Shown one piece after another: positions 1 to 5,915 of a stretch of 6,348 bases of DNA (position 1 is its first letter; each line of letters starts with the position of its first letter). Origin of the DNA: Methanobacteriota archaeon (GTDB taxonomy: Archaea > Thermoplasmatota > Thermoplasmata > RBG-16-68-12); contig VBLU01000147.1 in the NCBI GenBank assembly GCA_005879065.1, positions 1-6,348 on the forward strand, read 5' to 3'. Made by a program: the position numbers and the translations under genes. The notes beneath the pieces were generated by a model that saw nothing but the letters and a program-made list of their open reading frames with translations, ran no database searches and was not told the DNA's origin.

Positions 1-196
1 CGAGGAAGCTGGAGAGGAGGAAGAAGAGGAGGAGGAACAGCCAGGTCACGTCGCCGAAGATTCCGATCACCATCCCGACGACGAAGGCCGCGAGACTGCC
101 GTCCCACGTGAGCACGTTCCGGCGGTAGGCGAGGGCGCTCAGGACCCCCGTAAGGAACACACTGATGAGCACGGAGGACACGAAATCCAGCGGCAC
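1..196 (-). CDS. DUF92 family integral membrane protein, N-terminal 65 residues (3' end beyond window)
   Basis: The first 65 codons of a gene that runs off the left edge. The translation begins MPLDFVSSVLISVF and contains a hydrophobic segment, then YRRNVLTWDGSLAAFVVG, then GIFGDVTWLFLLLFF, with further hydrophobic sequence at the edge. The pattern of a first helix, a short basic loop, a T-x-D/S-G-x-x-A-A-F-x-V-G motif and an aromatic-rich second helix is typical of the start of DUF92 proteins. That family includes the plant/cyanobacterial phytyl-phosphate kinase VTE6 and many uncharacterised archaeal members, so an isoprenoid-phosphate kinase role is family knowledge, not shown here. An in-frame stop lies at 223-221, so the start must be downstream of it. 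I chose the GTG at 196 because a CTTTAATG box begins 30 nt upstream, as expected for a leaderless transcript; TTG at 208 is the alternative. The ATG at 221 is in another frame and gives an arginine/proline-rich, non-membrane product. Confidence 0.75.
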   Translation of the reverse strand, partial: MPLDFVSSVLISVFLTGVLSALAYRRNVLTWDGSLAAFVVGMVIGIFGDVTWLFLLLFFLLSSFL

Positions 197-218
197 TGGC
201 GCGGGCAAAGTGGGTGCC

Positions 219-230
219 CATTAAAGCCTT
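219..230 (-). promoter_or_regulatory. Candidate archaeal TATA box/BRE for the DUF92 gene
   Basis: On the minus strand AAGGCTTTAATG reads from 230 to 219, preceded by purine-rich sequence that could serve as the B-recognition element. The C of CTTTAATG (226) is 30 nt upstream of the GTG at 196, matching the usual TATA-to-start distance of archaeal leaderless transcripts. The box lies in the short gap after the upstream propeller gene's stop (243-245), so the DUF92 gene can be transcribed on its own. No T-rich terminator is visible in the gap. Confidence 0.5.
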
Positions 231-242
231 TTCATTCGAGAA

Positions 243-2576
243 TCACGACGGCGGTCCTGTGCCGGGCGGCGGCCCGCGGAGGATCTCTCCGCACCGGGGA
301 CACCATCGTCCAATTGGTTCCACCGGGGTTCCGCATCGGGGGCAAAATCGAATCGGAGTCGAAAGCGGAATCGCCGACGTACGACGCCCAGGGGCATGGC
401 TTCGTCGGATCAAGATGATGGCGAGGAGGACAGTCGTAGCGGCCGCGACCTCCCCGATTTGTAGGTAGAGACCCAAATCTACGCCGGCGGGTTTCGGCTG
501 CGGACCGGGTGCTGGCGGCGGAGGACTTGGCGGGGCGAGAGTGATTACAAACCCGTCGATTATCTGGCCGAACGTCGTGTTCAGCATGGGGAACTGGCCC
601 GTATAGGCCGTCAAGACAAGGATCCAACCCCGTTGATGCACTTCGCTCACCACTACCGCGAACTCCTGGATGACCGAGCGCGTCCCGTATTCCACGACGA
701 ACGTGACCGCGGCATGTCCGTCGACGGATCGGAACCGGGGTGCACCCGACATTTGCGCGTCCGGGTACGGAGTTCGAAGGCCCTGGACCGTGTCTTGCGC
801 GACTTGTGCAAGGAAAGAATCGTTCTCGCGGACCGTGGGGTCGGCGGTCGTAACCACGCCGAGGCTCTCCTGAACGCCGAAATAGCTCGGACCGATGACG
901 AGAAGATCAATCTTCTCCGTTCCAATGCTCGCGTCCGTTTGTACGGTCCAGCCTTCCGGGATAGGAAGCCGGAACCCCGCGGGGTGGACGTACTCGACGA
1001 GCGGAATTCGCGGGATCGAGAAATCCGTGTCGATTGTGAAGTTCCAAGAGGTCGACGCCTCTCCCCCTCGCCATGCAATTCGCGCGGTGACGTTGTACCG
1101 TCCATCCGGCAGCGGAGCCAGGACCGCGTATTGGACCCGTCCATCCGGGGTGAGAGTCGACGGGACGTCGCGGCCTTGAAGGGTCATGGACGCGCTTTCG
1201 ATTTCCGCGCTCGGGCTTCCGGACCACAAGGACGCCTCGATCGCGCTCGGGACCACATCGACGATTTCGCCGGGACCGGGTCTGCCCGGTCCGATGGAGG
1301 GGCAGGTCGGACTTCCCGCACCGTAATCAATCCCAAACGTCCAGGCCGTGTGGATCGATTGGCCTTCCCATCGAACGTCTGCGTCGATCGTGTGCGGCCC
1401 CTCGGAGAGGGGCACCGATAGGTTGGCGCGGAGAAGATGGAACGTGTTGTAGCTCACGAACGAGTAGACGTCCGTGGACAGGGCGGACCCATCGAGCCGG
1501 ATCGTCGCCGCGTCCACGCCCACGTCGGGGAGGCCGCGTACGAGTTGTGCCAAGAGCACGGACGGCGAGAAGCACTGAATTCCGGGGGCCGGCTGCCACG
1601 GTCCCAGGGACGGCTCGATTGCGATGCGTTCTATCGGGGATCCGACGATGAGGCCCCTTCGATCGCCCGACACGGCTACGAGGTCCGCTTGCCGGCCCAA
1701 GCGTTCCAAACGTTGAAGAACTCCGGTCGCCACGTCGAACGCCCAGACCGCGGCCCCGTTGCCGTTGGCACTCAAGCCGTACACAGTCGACCCATCGGCC
1801 GCCAAGGCGACGCCGGTCGGATAGCTCTCCATCGGGAGCATCCCCAAGCGATCCAGCGTCGCGATCGAGACGATCTCGAGCCCATACGGCGAGCCCGATG
1901 CCAGATAGATTCGCCCGCCGGTCCAATCCACGGCCTCTTGGCGGAATGTCCCGCCGAGGTCAGGATGGCTGTAACGCAAAAAGGCTGGCGTGTCGTTTTG
2001 GATGTCGAACGCGGCGATGACCAGCGCACTGACGTCCGTCGTCGTCAGCAAGAGCAAGGATCCGTCGGGACTCACCTCGGCAATCGTCTGGTAGGAAAAC
2101 AGCGACGAATTGGCCAACTCCTGTCCGGTGGTTCCGTTCAACACCCTGACAACACGGTCCGAACCGGTTACATAAAGACGGTCTGAGCGCCCGTCTCGCA
2201 CGCTCAATGGGGTAAAGTTCAGGGTAAGATTCCGCGTCACAGACCTCTCGGCGATGTCGACCACTGCAATTTTGTCCTCGCCGGACACCGCGATGAAAAG
2301 GGAGGCTCTGTCTCGCGAGAGGTCGATGGAATTCGGACCCAATCCGACCGGGATGGTCGTGTTCACCTTCCCGGTGGCCGCGTCGAGAAATTGGACCGTG
2401 CTCCCCGCGGGATCAGCTAGGTAGAAGAACGGCCGGGACGGGTCCGCGAGTAACTGCTGGTTCCCGTTAGAGGAAGCCGGGACGGGGGTTCGCGAAGTCG
2501 CGCCGAAGGCGTCCAACGCAACCGCGAAGGGCAAAACCACGAGGGCCACGGCGACGAGAGAAACCCTACCTCGCAT
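243..2576 (-). CDS. Exported beta-propeller protein with tandem Ig-like domains, PsbP/DcrB-like domain, one TM helix and cytosolic zinc ribbon
   Basis: A large surface protein of 777 residues if started at ATG 2576. Residues 1-26 form a signal peptide (MRGR, then a long hydrophobic core, ending AFGA). Residues about 39-319 are YVTN/WD-like beta-propeller repeats, with recurring V-x-F/V-L/I-D-x-A-T-G-x-V and S-x-D-G-S/R-x-L/Y elements. Two related Ig-like units follow (about 349-417 and 454-517), each ending W-x-G-x5-W-x-F-x-I-D. Residues about 529-680 (HPAGFRLPIPEGW onward, ending in an F-x-x-I-I-D-G-F-like helix) resemble the PsbP/DcrB fold. A proline-rich linker, a TM helix (about 701-723) followed by RR, and a zinc ribbon with Cys 745, 748, 759 and 762 (CPRCG-x10-CPRCG) end the protein, so the C-terminus should be cytosolic. 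Eleven N-x-S/T sequons lie in the exported part. No enzymatic motif is visible; the binding partner is unknown. ATG 2588 and GTG 2624 are alternative starts, but 2624 lies upstream of the TATA box. Confidence 0.85.
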   Translation of the reverse strand: MRGRVSLVAVALVVLPFAVALDAFGATSRTPVPASSNGNQQLLADPSRPFFYLADPAGSTVQFLDAATGKVNTTIPVGLGPNSIDLSRDRASLFIAVSGEDKIAVVDIAERSVTRNLTLNFTPLSVRDGRSDRLYVTGSDRVVRVLNGTTGQELANSSLFSYQTIAEVSPDGSLLLLTTTDVSALVIAAFDIQNDTPAFLRYSHPDLGGTFRQEAVDWTGGRIYLASGSPYGLEIVSIATLDRLGMLPMESYPTGVALAADGSTVYGLSANGNGAAVWAFDVATGVLQRLERLGRQADLVAVSGDRRGLIVGSPIERIAIEPSLGPWQPAPGIQCFSPSVLLAQLVRGLPDVGVDAATIRLDGSALSTDVYSFVSYNTFHLLRANLSVPLSEGPHTIDADVRWEGQSIHTAWTFGIDYGAGSPTCPSIGPGRPGPGEIVDVVPSAIEASLWSGSPSAEIESASMTLQGRDVPSTLTPDGRVQYAVLAPLPDGRYNVTARIAWRGGEASTSWNFTIDTDFSIPRIPLVEYVHPAGFRLPIPEGWTVQTDASIGTEKIDLLVIGPSYFGVQESLGVVTTADPTVRENDSFLAQVAQDTVQGLRTPYPDAQMSGAPRFRSVDGHAAVTFVVEYGTRSVIQEFAVVVSEVHQRGWILVLTAYTGQFPMLNTTFGQIIDGFVITLAPPSPPPPAPGPQPKPAGVDLGLYLQIGEVAAATTVLLAIILIRRSHAPGRRTSAIPLSTPIRFCPRCGTPVEPIGRWCPRCGEILRGPPPGTGPPS

Positions 2577-2605
2577 CCTTCCGAGCATGGATGCCGCGGG
2601 CCCCG

Positions 2606-2622
2606 CATAAAAGCTACGATTC
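2606..2622 (-). promoter_or_regulatory. Candidate promoter of the propeller/zinc-ribbon gene (GAATCGT-N2-CTTTTATG)
   Basis: Reading the minus strand from 2622, GAATCGT is followed by two bases and then CTTTTATG (2613-2606), a good archaeal TATA-like box. The 30-nt spacing seen at the neighbouring genes predicts transcription from about 2583. That excludes the longest possible start (GTG 2624) and favours ATG 2576 with a leader of a few bases. ATG 2588 would require a start site about 5 nt further upstream. The GAATCGT element also precedes the TATA box of the plus-strand surface-protein gene at identical spacing. Confidence 0.5.
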
Positions 2623-2659
2623 ACGGGGCAACGACGGCTGCGTTGTCAGTGTCCCGTCG

Positions 2660-3679
2660 TCATGACCAGCCGTCGAGGGACTTCTGTTTCTGGAGCCCAC
2701 GAGCCACACCGAACTTCTCGAGGGCCGCGTTGATTCGCTCGACGGAGAAATCGAATTCGTCGCACAGCATCTGGCGAACGCGGTCCGGTTCCGGATCGCG
2801 AAAGACGATCTGGACACGATCGAGGACGTTCGGGAAGAGGAAGATCTTCCGGACCTCCTCCTTCGATTCGATGTCCACGCCGAGCTCCGCCAAGGCCCCT
2901 TCGAGCGCGCCGTGTTTCTTGATGAGGGCGAGGGCCTTCTTCGGCCCGATGCTGCGCACGCCTTCATTGAAGTCGGTCCCGATCAAGAGGCCCATGTCGA
3001 CGAGCTGCTCGCGGCTGATGCCCAAGTTCGTGAGGGTCGTCTCGAGGGAGATCTCCTCCGGGTGGACCTCCACGAAGACCTCCTTGCGGGGGAGTTTCCG
3101 CCGGCCGCTGATCGCGAGGTTCTTCACCAACCGCGGGGAGCCGAACAGGAGGGAGTCGAAGTCCTGGGACGCGGCAGCGTACGCGGTCCCGTTTCGAGCC
3201 ATCGCGCTCGCCTGCGCTTCGCCCTCCCCGGGCGCCTGCACGACCGGGACCCCGAGGAGATCCAACAAGCGCTTCGATTGGTCGATCATCTCGCCCGTGA
3301 GTCGCGACGTCTGCATGGCCTTCGTCCGCGCCGTCGCGAGGTCCCCGATTTCGACAGCCTCGCGCCATTCCCGCTCCGCCTTCCGTTTGATCTCTCCGCG
3401 GGACTGGATCGTCCTTGCCTTCAGCCGTGGCGGCTCTCCGTCGAAGACCAGGACGGGCTTGATGCCAGCCTCGACGAAGTTCGACAGGCGATAGATGAGT
3501 CCGGACAGGTGCGACGTCACCCGACCTTGGCGGTCCATGAGGGGCGTGCCGTTCGGCTGCCGGATGATCGCGAGGAACTGGTACAGGGTGTTGAAGGCGT
3601 CGATCGCCAATACCTTTCCCGAGAAATCCTCGAGTTTGCGGGGTTCGAGGACGACGATATCCGAGAGGTTGATCCCCAT
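2660..3679 (-). CDS. fen: Flap endonuclease 1 (FEN-1/XPG family structure-specific nuclease)
   Basis: A complete 339-residue FEN-1, the normal archaeal length. It removes 5' flaps during Okazaki-fragment maturation and long-patch base excision repair, working with PCNA and DNA ligase. All seven metal-binding acidic residues are visible: D27 (LAIDAFN), D80 (VFDGEPP), E152 and E154 (APGEGEAQ), D173 and D175 (SQDFDSLL) and D236 (GTDFN). The start MGINLSDIV fits the family's conserved N-terminal glycine, which sits at the active site and supports ATG 3679. A helix-two-turn-helix DNA-binding segment is at about 240-257 (VRSIGPKKALALIKKHG). The C-terminal tail QKSLDGWS (332-339) is a PCNA-interacting (PIP) box in which the second aromatic is replaced by the terminal serine. 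The reading frame is intact. A weak TATA-like box lies 29 nt upstream of the start, and the gene diverges from the plus-strand surface-protein gene. Confidence 0.97.
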   Translation of the reverse strand: MGINLSDIVVLEPRKLEDFSGKVLAIDAFNTLYQFLAIIRQPNGTPLMDRQGRVTSHLSGLIYRLSNFVEAGIKPVLVFDGEPPRLKARTIQSRGEIKRKAEREWREAVEIGDLATARTKAMQTSRLTGEMIDQSKRLLDLLGVPVVQAPGEGEAQASAMARNGTAYAAASQDFDSLLFGSPRLVKNLAISGRRKLPRKEVFVEVHPEEISLETTLTNLGISREQLVDMGLLIGTDFNEGVRSIGPKKALALIKKHGALEGALAELGVDIESKEEVRKIFLFPNVLDRVQIVFRDPEPDRVRQMLCDEFDFSVERINAALEKFGVARGLQKQKSLDGWS

Positions 3680-3700
3680 CGGCCGTCGGAAGGGGTGCAG

Positions 3701-3710
3701 TACTCAAGTC
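3701..3710 (-). promoter_or_regulatory. Weak candidate TATA box for fen
   Basis: The minus strand reads GACTTGAGTA from 3710 to 3701, preceded by the purine-rich GAAAGG. The C of the CTTGAGTA element (3708) is 29 nt upstream of the fen ATG at 3679, which fits a leaderless transcript and the 30-nt spacing at the DUF92 gene. The box is a poor TATA match because of its G residues, so the call rests mainly on position. No Shine-Dalgarno sequence precedes the ATG. Confidence 0.3.
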
Positions 3711-3814
3711 CCTTTCGACCGCGGCCGCGCGCTAGGTGTACTCTGGCTCTCGCGGGTCACGCGTCTCCACAGGGAGTTCAGGTTCCGCTCGGATACCAAG
3801 GGATTTGAACTCTC

Positions 3815-3842
3815 GGACGAACACAAACGGACGAGCACAAAC
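3815..3842. repeat. 14-bp perfect-phase tandem direct repeat just upstream of a promoter
   Basis: GGACGAACACAAAC (3815-3828) is followed with no spacer by GGACGAGCACAAAC (3829-3842), the two copies differing at one base. The repeat ends directly before the GAATCGT element and TATA box of the plus-strand gene. It therefore occupies about -67 to -40 relative to the predicted transcription start at 3882, where archaeal activators commonly bind. An operator or activator site is an inference; the repeat itself is directly visible. Confidence 0.6.
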
Positions 3843-3859
3843 GAATCGTTACTTTATCA
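3843..3859 (+). promoter_or_regulatory. Candidate promoter of the HAF/CARDB/PKD surface-protein gene (GAATCGT-N2-CTTTATCA)
   Basis: GAATCGT (3843-3849), two bases, then CTTTATCA (3852-3859), a good archaeal TATA-like box in an otherwise GC-rich region. The C of the box is exactly 30 nt upstream of the GTG at 3882, which is in frame with the downstream protein. That matches the spacing at the DUF92 gene and suggests a leaderless mRNA. If translation instead begins at ATG 4026, the mRNA would have a 144-nt leader. Confidence 0.55.
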
Positions 3860-3881
3860 CATCCCTCGCCAATACCCCCCC

Positions 3882-5915
3882 GTGGGAGGGTACGGCGTGA
3901 CAGAGTCTCCGCGTGAGGGGGAGCGATCGGCGGTCGCGAGTGAATGTCGCCTGGGTTTGGCATCGAGGGGAGGATACCGCGACCGTGTCCCGAGGTCCGG
4001 CCCATGGGTTTCCCGACGCCGGCCGATGCTTCCAGCGATCCTCGTCATCGCTTCGCTGATTGCCGGGATTCCACTGATCGCGCGATCGGCGTCCGCGGAC
4101 GGTTTCATCCAGGACCTTGGATCGCTCGATTCGTTCAGCCACGCACGCGCGGTCAACGAGCTGGGCCAAATCGTGGGCGAGAGCACAAACGACGACTTCC
4201 GGAACCCTCGTGCGACCCTCTGGGAGAACGGGACGATGACCGACCTGGGCAGCCTCGGCGGCGGGACCGCCTTCGCGAATGATGTGAACGAGGCTGGCCA
4301 GATCGTCGGGGGCACCACGGATGCGTCGGGTTACCAGCGAGCCTTCCTTTGGGAGAATGGCGTCATGACGGATCTCGGCGTGCAACCGGATGGGTCCGCC
4401 TTGGCGATCAACGACAAGGGCCAGATCGTTGGCACGATGAACGGAGAGCGCCAAGGATTCCTCTGGGACCACGGGACGATCACGGACCTCGGGACCCTCG
4501 GCGGCCCACCTGTATATGCGAGTGGAGTCAACAACGCGGGACAAATCGTCGGGTGGAGCGGGAGCACGTCCGGCAGCGCGTTCCGCCCGTGGTTGTGGGA
4601 AAACGGGACCTTGACCGACCTTGGGACTCCGGTTGGATTCACGTGGGGACAAGCCCTCGACATCAACGAGGCCGGCCAAGTCGCCGGCTTCGGTTTCAAT
4701 GCGACCGGCTCTGCACGGGCGCTCCTGTGGTCCGGGGGCCAAATGACGGATCTGGGGGACCTCGGGGGCGGGATCAGCCTTGCGTTTGGGATCGACGACG
4801 CGGGACAAATCGTCGGTTGGAGCGCGACCGCGAAGAGCGAGCACCACGCGTTCCTCTGGGACGCTGGGGTGATGACGGACCTCGGGACCCTCCCCGGTGG
4901 GTACGAGAGCACGGGTGACGACCTCAGCAACGCAGGAAGGATCGTCGGACAAGCTTCCGGGTCGAACGCCGCACCTCACGCGGTCCTCTGGACCCTCCCG
5001 CCCGCGCCCGTTCACGACATTGCCGTCACGCAGGCCGGCGCCTCTCCGCTCTCCGCCGCGGTCGGGACCCCGATCTATGTCGGCGGATGGGTCATGAATC
5101 AAGGTACGCAAACGGAGTCGGTCGATGTGACCGTGTATGCGGGGTCCATCGTGGTCGGCACCGCGACGGTGCAAGACCTCGCGCCGAATGCGTTCGCTGG
5201 CGTCTCCCTCACCTGGAACACTTCGGCGGTGGAGCCCGGGTCCTACCAGCTCCGGGTCGAAGCCGCGGCGCTTCGGAACGAGACCGACTTAGGTGACAAC
5301 ACGCTCGGATGTCGGGATGGCCGTTGCCTTTACCTGCTCGAAAACCGACTGGAGCACACCGTTTGGCCCGTATGTATTCGCCGGGGACTTCGGAGACGGA
5401 GGCACCGCCGCTGGCGACACCGCCACCCACCGATATGGCGCGTCAGGAACGATGACGGCGACCTGCTCGGTCGTCGATGCGTCCGGCGGGAACGCCACCG
5501 CCTCGGTGGAGGTCGCCGTGTACGCCCTTCCTTCGGTGACCGCGATCGCCGACCGGACGAGTGCCGAACCCGGAACGCCAATCACGTTCACCGCGACCCC
5601 GACCGGAGGGTCCGGCGGGTTCTCCTACAACTGGGGATTTGGCGACCGCTCTTCGGGCGACGGCGCAGTGGTGGCCCACACCTATACGGATGCTGGTCAG
5701 TACACCGCCATCGTCACGACGCGAGATTCGGCGGGTGGCGTCGCCGCGAATACCGTAGGCGTCACGATCTCGAGCCCGGCTCCGCCGCCGGCACCTCTCG
5801 TGGCCCATGCATTCGCGGGTTCGAATGGGGCCCAGGTTGGCACTGCTGTGTCGTTCGGCTGCACCGCAGGGGACGGGACACCGCCCTACGAGTTCGCGTG
5901 GGACTTTGGCGATGA
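3882..5915 (+). CDS. Secreted seven-HAF-repeat propeller plus CARDB protein; 5' part of a frameshifted giant surface-protein gene
   Basis: A hydrophobic export signal (4026-4097, LPAILVIASLIAGIPLIA, then ARSASA) is followed by seven HAF-family repeats (4098-about 4994). Each runs roughly D-I/V-N-x-A-G-Q-I-V-G ... A-F-L-W-x-x-G-x-M-T-D-L-G, spaced about 38-45 residues. Seven such units suggest a seven-bladed beta-propeller. A CARDB Ig-like domain follows (about 5013-5306; HDIAVTQAG, VMNQGTQTESVDVTVY, GSYQLRVEA, NETDLGDNTL). The protein is meaningful only to about 5306. Beyond that the frame encodes arginine-rich nonsense to the TGA at 5913-5915, while PKD domains continue in the +1 frame. Start choice: GTG 3882 sits 30 nt from the TATA box and adds 48 residues, including SRRR just before the hydrophobic core. 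ATG 4026 would give a signal peptide with no basic residue ahead of the core, so I favour an upstream start, though 3882 versus 4026 is unsettled. No enzymatic motif is visible; adhesion or surface-layer function is inferred. Confidence 0.75.
   Translation: MGGYGVTESPREGERSAVASECRLGLASRGGYRDRVPRSGPWVSRRRPMLPAILVIASLIAGIPLIARSASADGFIQDLGSLDSFSHARAVNELGQIVGESTNDDFRNPRATLWENGTMTDLGSLGGGTAFANDVNEAGQIVGGTTDASGYQRAFLWENGVMTDLGVQPDGSALAINDKGQIVGTMNGERQGFLWDHGTITDLGTLGGPPVYASGVNNAGQIVGWSGSTSGSAFRPWLWENGTLTDLGTPVGFTWGQALDINEAGQVAGFGFNATGSARALLWSGGQMTDLGDLGGGISLAFGIDDAGQIVGWSATAKSEHHAFLWDAGVMTDLGTLPGGYESTGDDLSNAGRIVGQASGSNAAPHAVLWTLPPAPVHDIAVTQAGASPLSAAVGTPIYVGGWVMNQGTQTESVDVTVYAGSIVVGTATVQDLAPNAFAGVSLTWNTSAVEPGSYQLRVEAAALRNETDLGDNTLGCRDGRCLYLLENRLEHTVWPVCIRRGLRRRRHRRWRHRHPPIWRVRNDDGDLLGRRCVRRERHRLGGGRRVRPSFGDRDRRPDECRTRNANHVHRDPDRRVRRVLLQLGIWRPLFGRRRSGGPHLYGCWSVHRHRHDARFGGWRRREYRRRHDLEPGSAAGTSRGPCIRGFEWGPGWHCCVVRLHRRGRDTALRVRVGLWR
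5293..5319 (+). other. Frameshift/indel point between CARDB and the PKD array
   Basis: Upstream coding uses codons in the phase of 3882 and ends sensibly at NETDLGDNTL (to 5306). Downstream PKD coding is in the next phase, which has a stop at 5290-5292 and is open from 5293 to the window end. The switch must therefore occur between 5293 and about 5319. TCGGATG (5305-5311) is followed directly by TCGGGATG (5312-5319), a near-duplication of seven to eight bases; a 7-base duplication would shift the frame by exactly the observed amount. The expected last CARDB strand and the first strand of PKD unit 1 are also absent, which would equally fit a deletion of 3n+2 bases. A sequencing or assembly error cannot be excluded. 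Confidence 0.7.

Larger units (their letters stand above)
3680..3881. other. Divergent intergenic region between fen and the HAF/PKD surface-protein gene
   Basis: About 200 nt separate the two divergent start codons. The fen side holds the weak TATA element (3701-3710). The surface-protein side holds a 14-bp tandem repeat (3815-3842) followed by a GAATCGT element and a TATA box (3843-3859). The middle part (about 3720-3810) is GC-rich and I see no gene, RNA or strong hairpin in it. The open plus-strand frame that crosses this region from 3495 is antisense to fen at its left end and has no coding character there. Confidence 0.6.

Noticed and set aside
633..1421. Plus-strand open frame of 262 residues and the shorter frames around it
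   Set aside because: They are shadows of the minus-strand propeller gene; translations are arginine-rich, without start context or domains.
2589..2624. GTG 2624 as the start of the propeller gene
   Set aside because: The TATA box (2613-2606) lies inside this extension, so the codon would not be transcribed, and it places 16 extra residues before a normal signal peptide.
3786..3820. tRNA-like TTCAAATCC element on the minus strand in the intergenic region
   Set aside because: It resembles a T-loop, but the stem has a mismatch and a wobble. No matching acceptor strand, D-arm or anticodon arm lies upstream. I do not call a tRNA or an attachment site.
3495..3881. Upstream extension of the HAF/CARDB frame to an ATG at 3495
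   Set aside because: It overlaps fen in antisense, and the translation shows no domain character. The TATA box at 3852-3859 lies inside it, so transcription should begin downstream.
3849..5174. A 441-residue open frame on the minus strand
   Set aside because: It is antisense to the HAF repeats. Its translation is arginine/proline-rich and only mirrors the repeat periodicity of the plus-strand protein; it has no promoter or recognizable domain.
5320..5915. C-terminal arginine-rich tail of the HAF/CARDB frame as a real basic domain
   Set aside because: The composition (RRRRHRRWRHRH and similar) is what GC-rich PKD-coding DNA gives when read in the wrong phase. The adjacent phase encodes clear PKD domains over the same bases.
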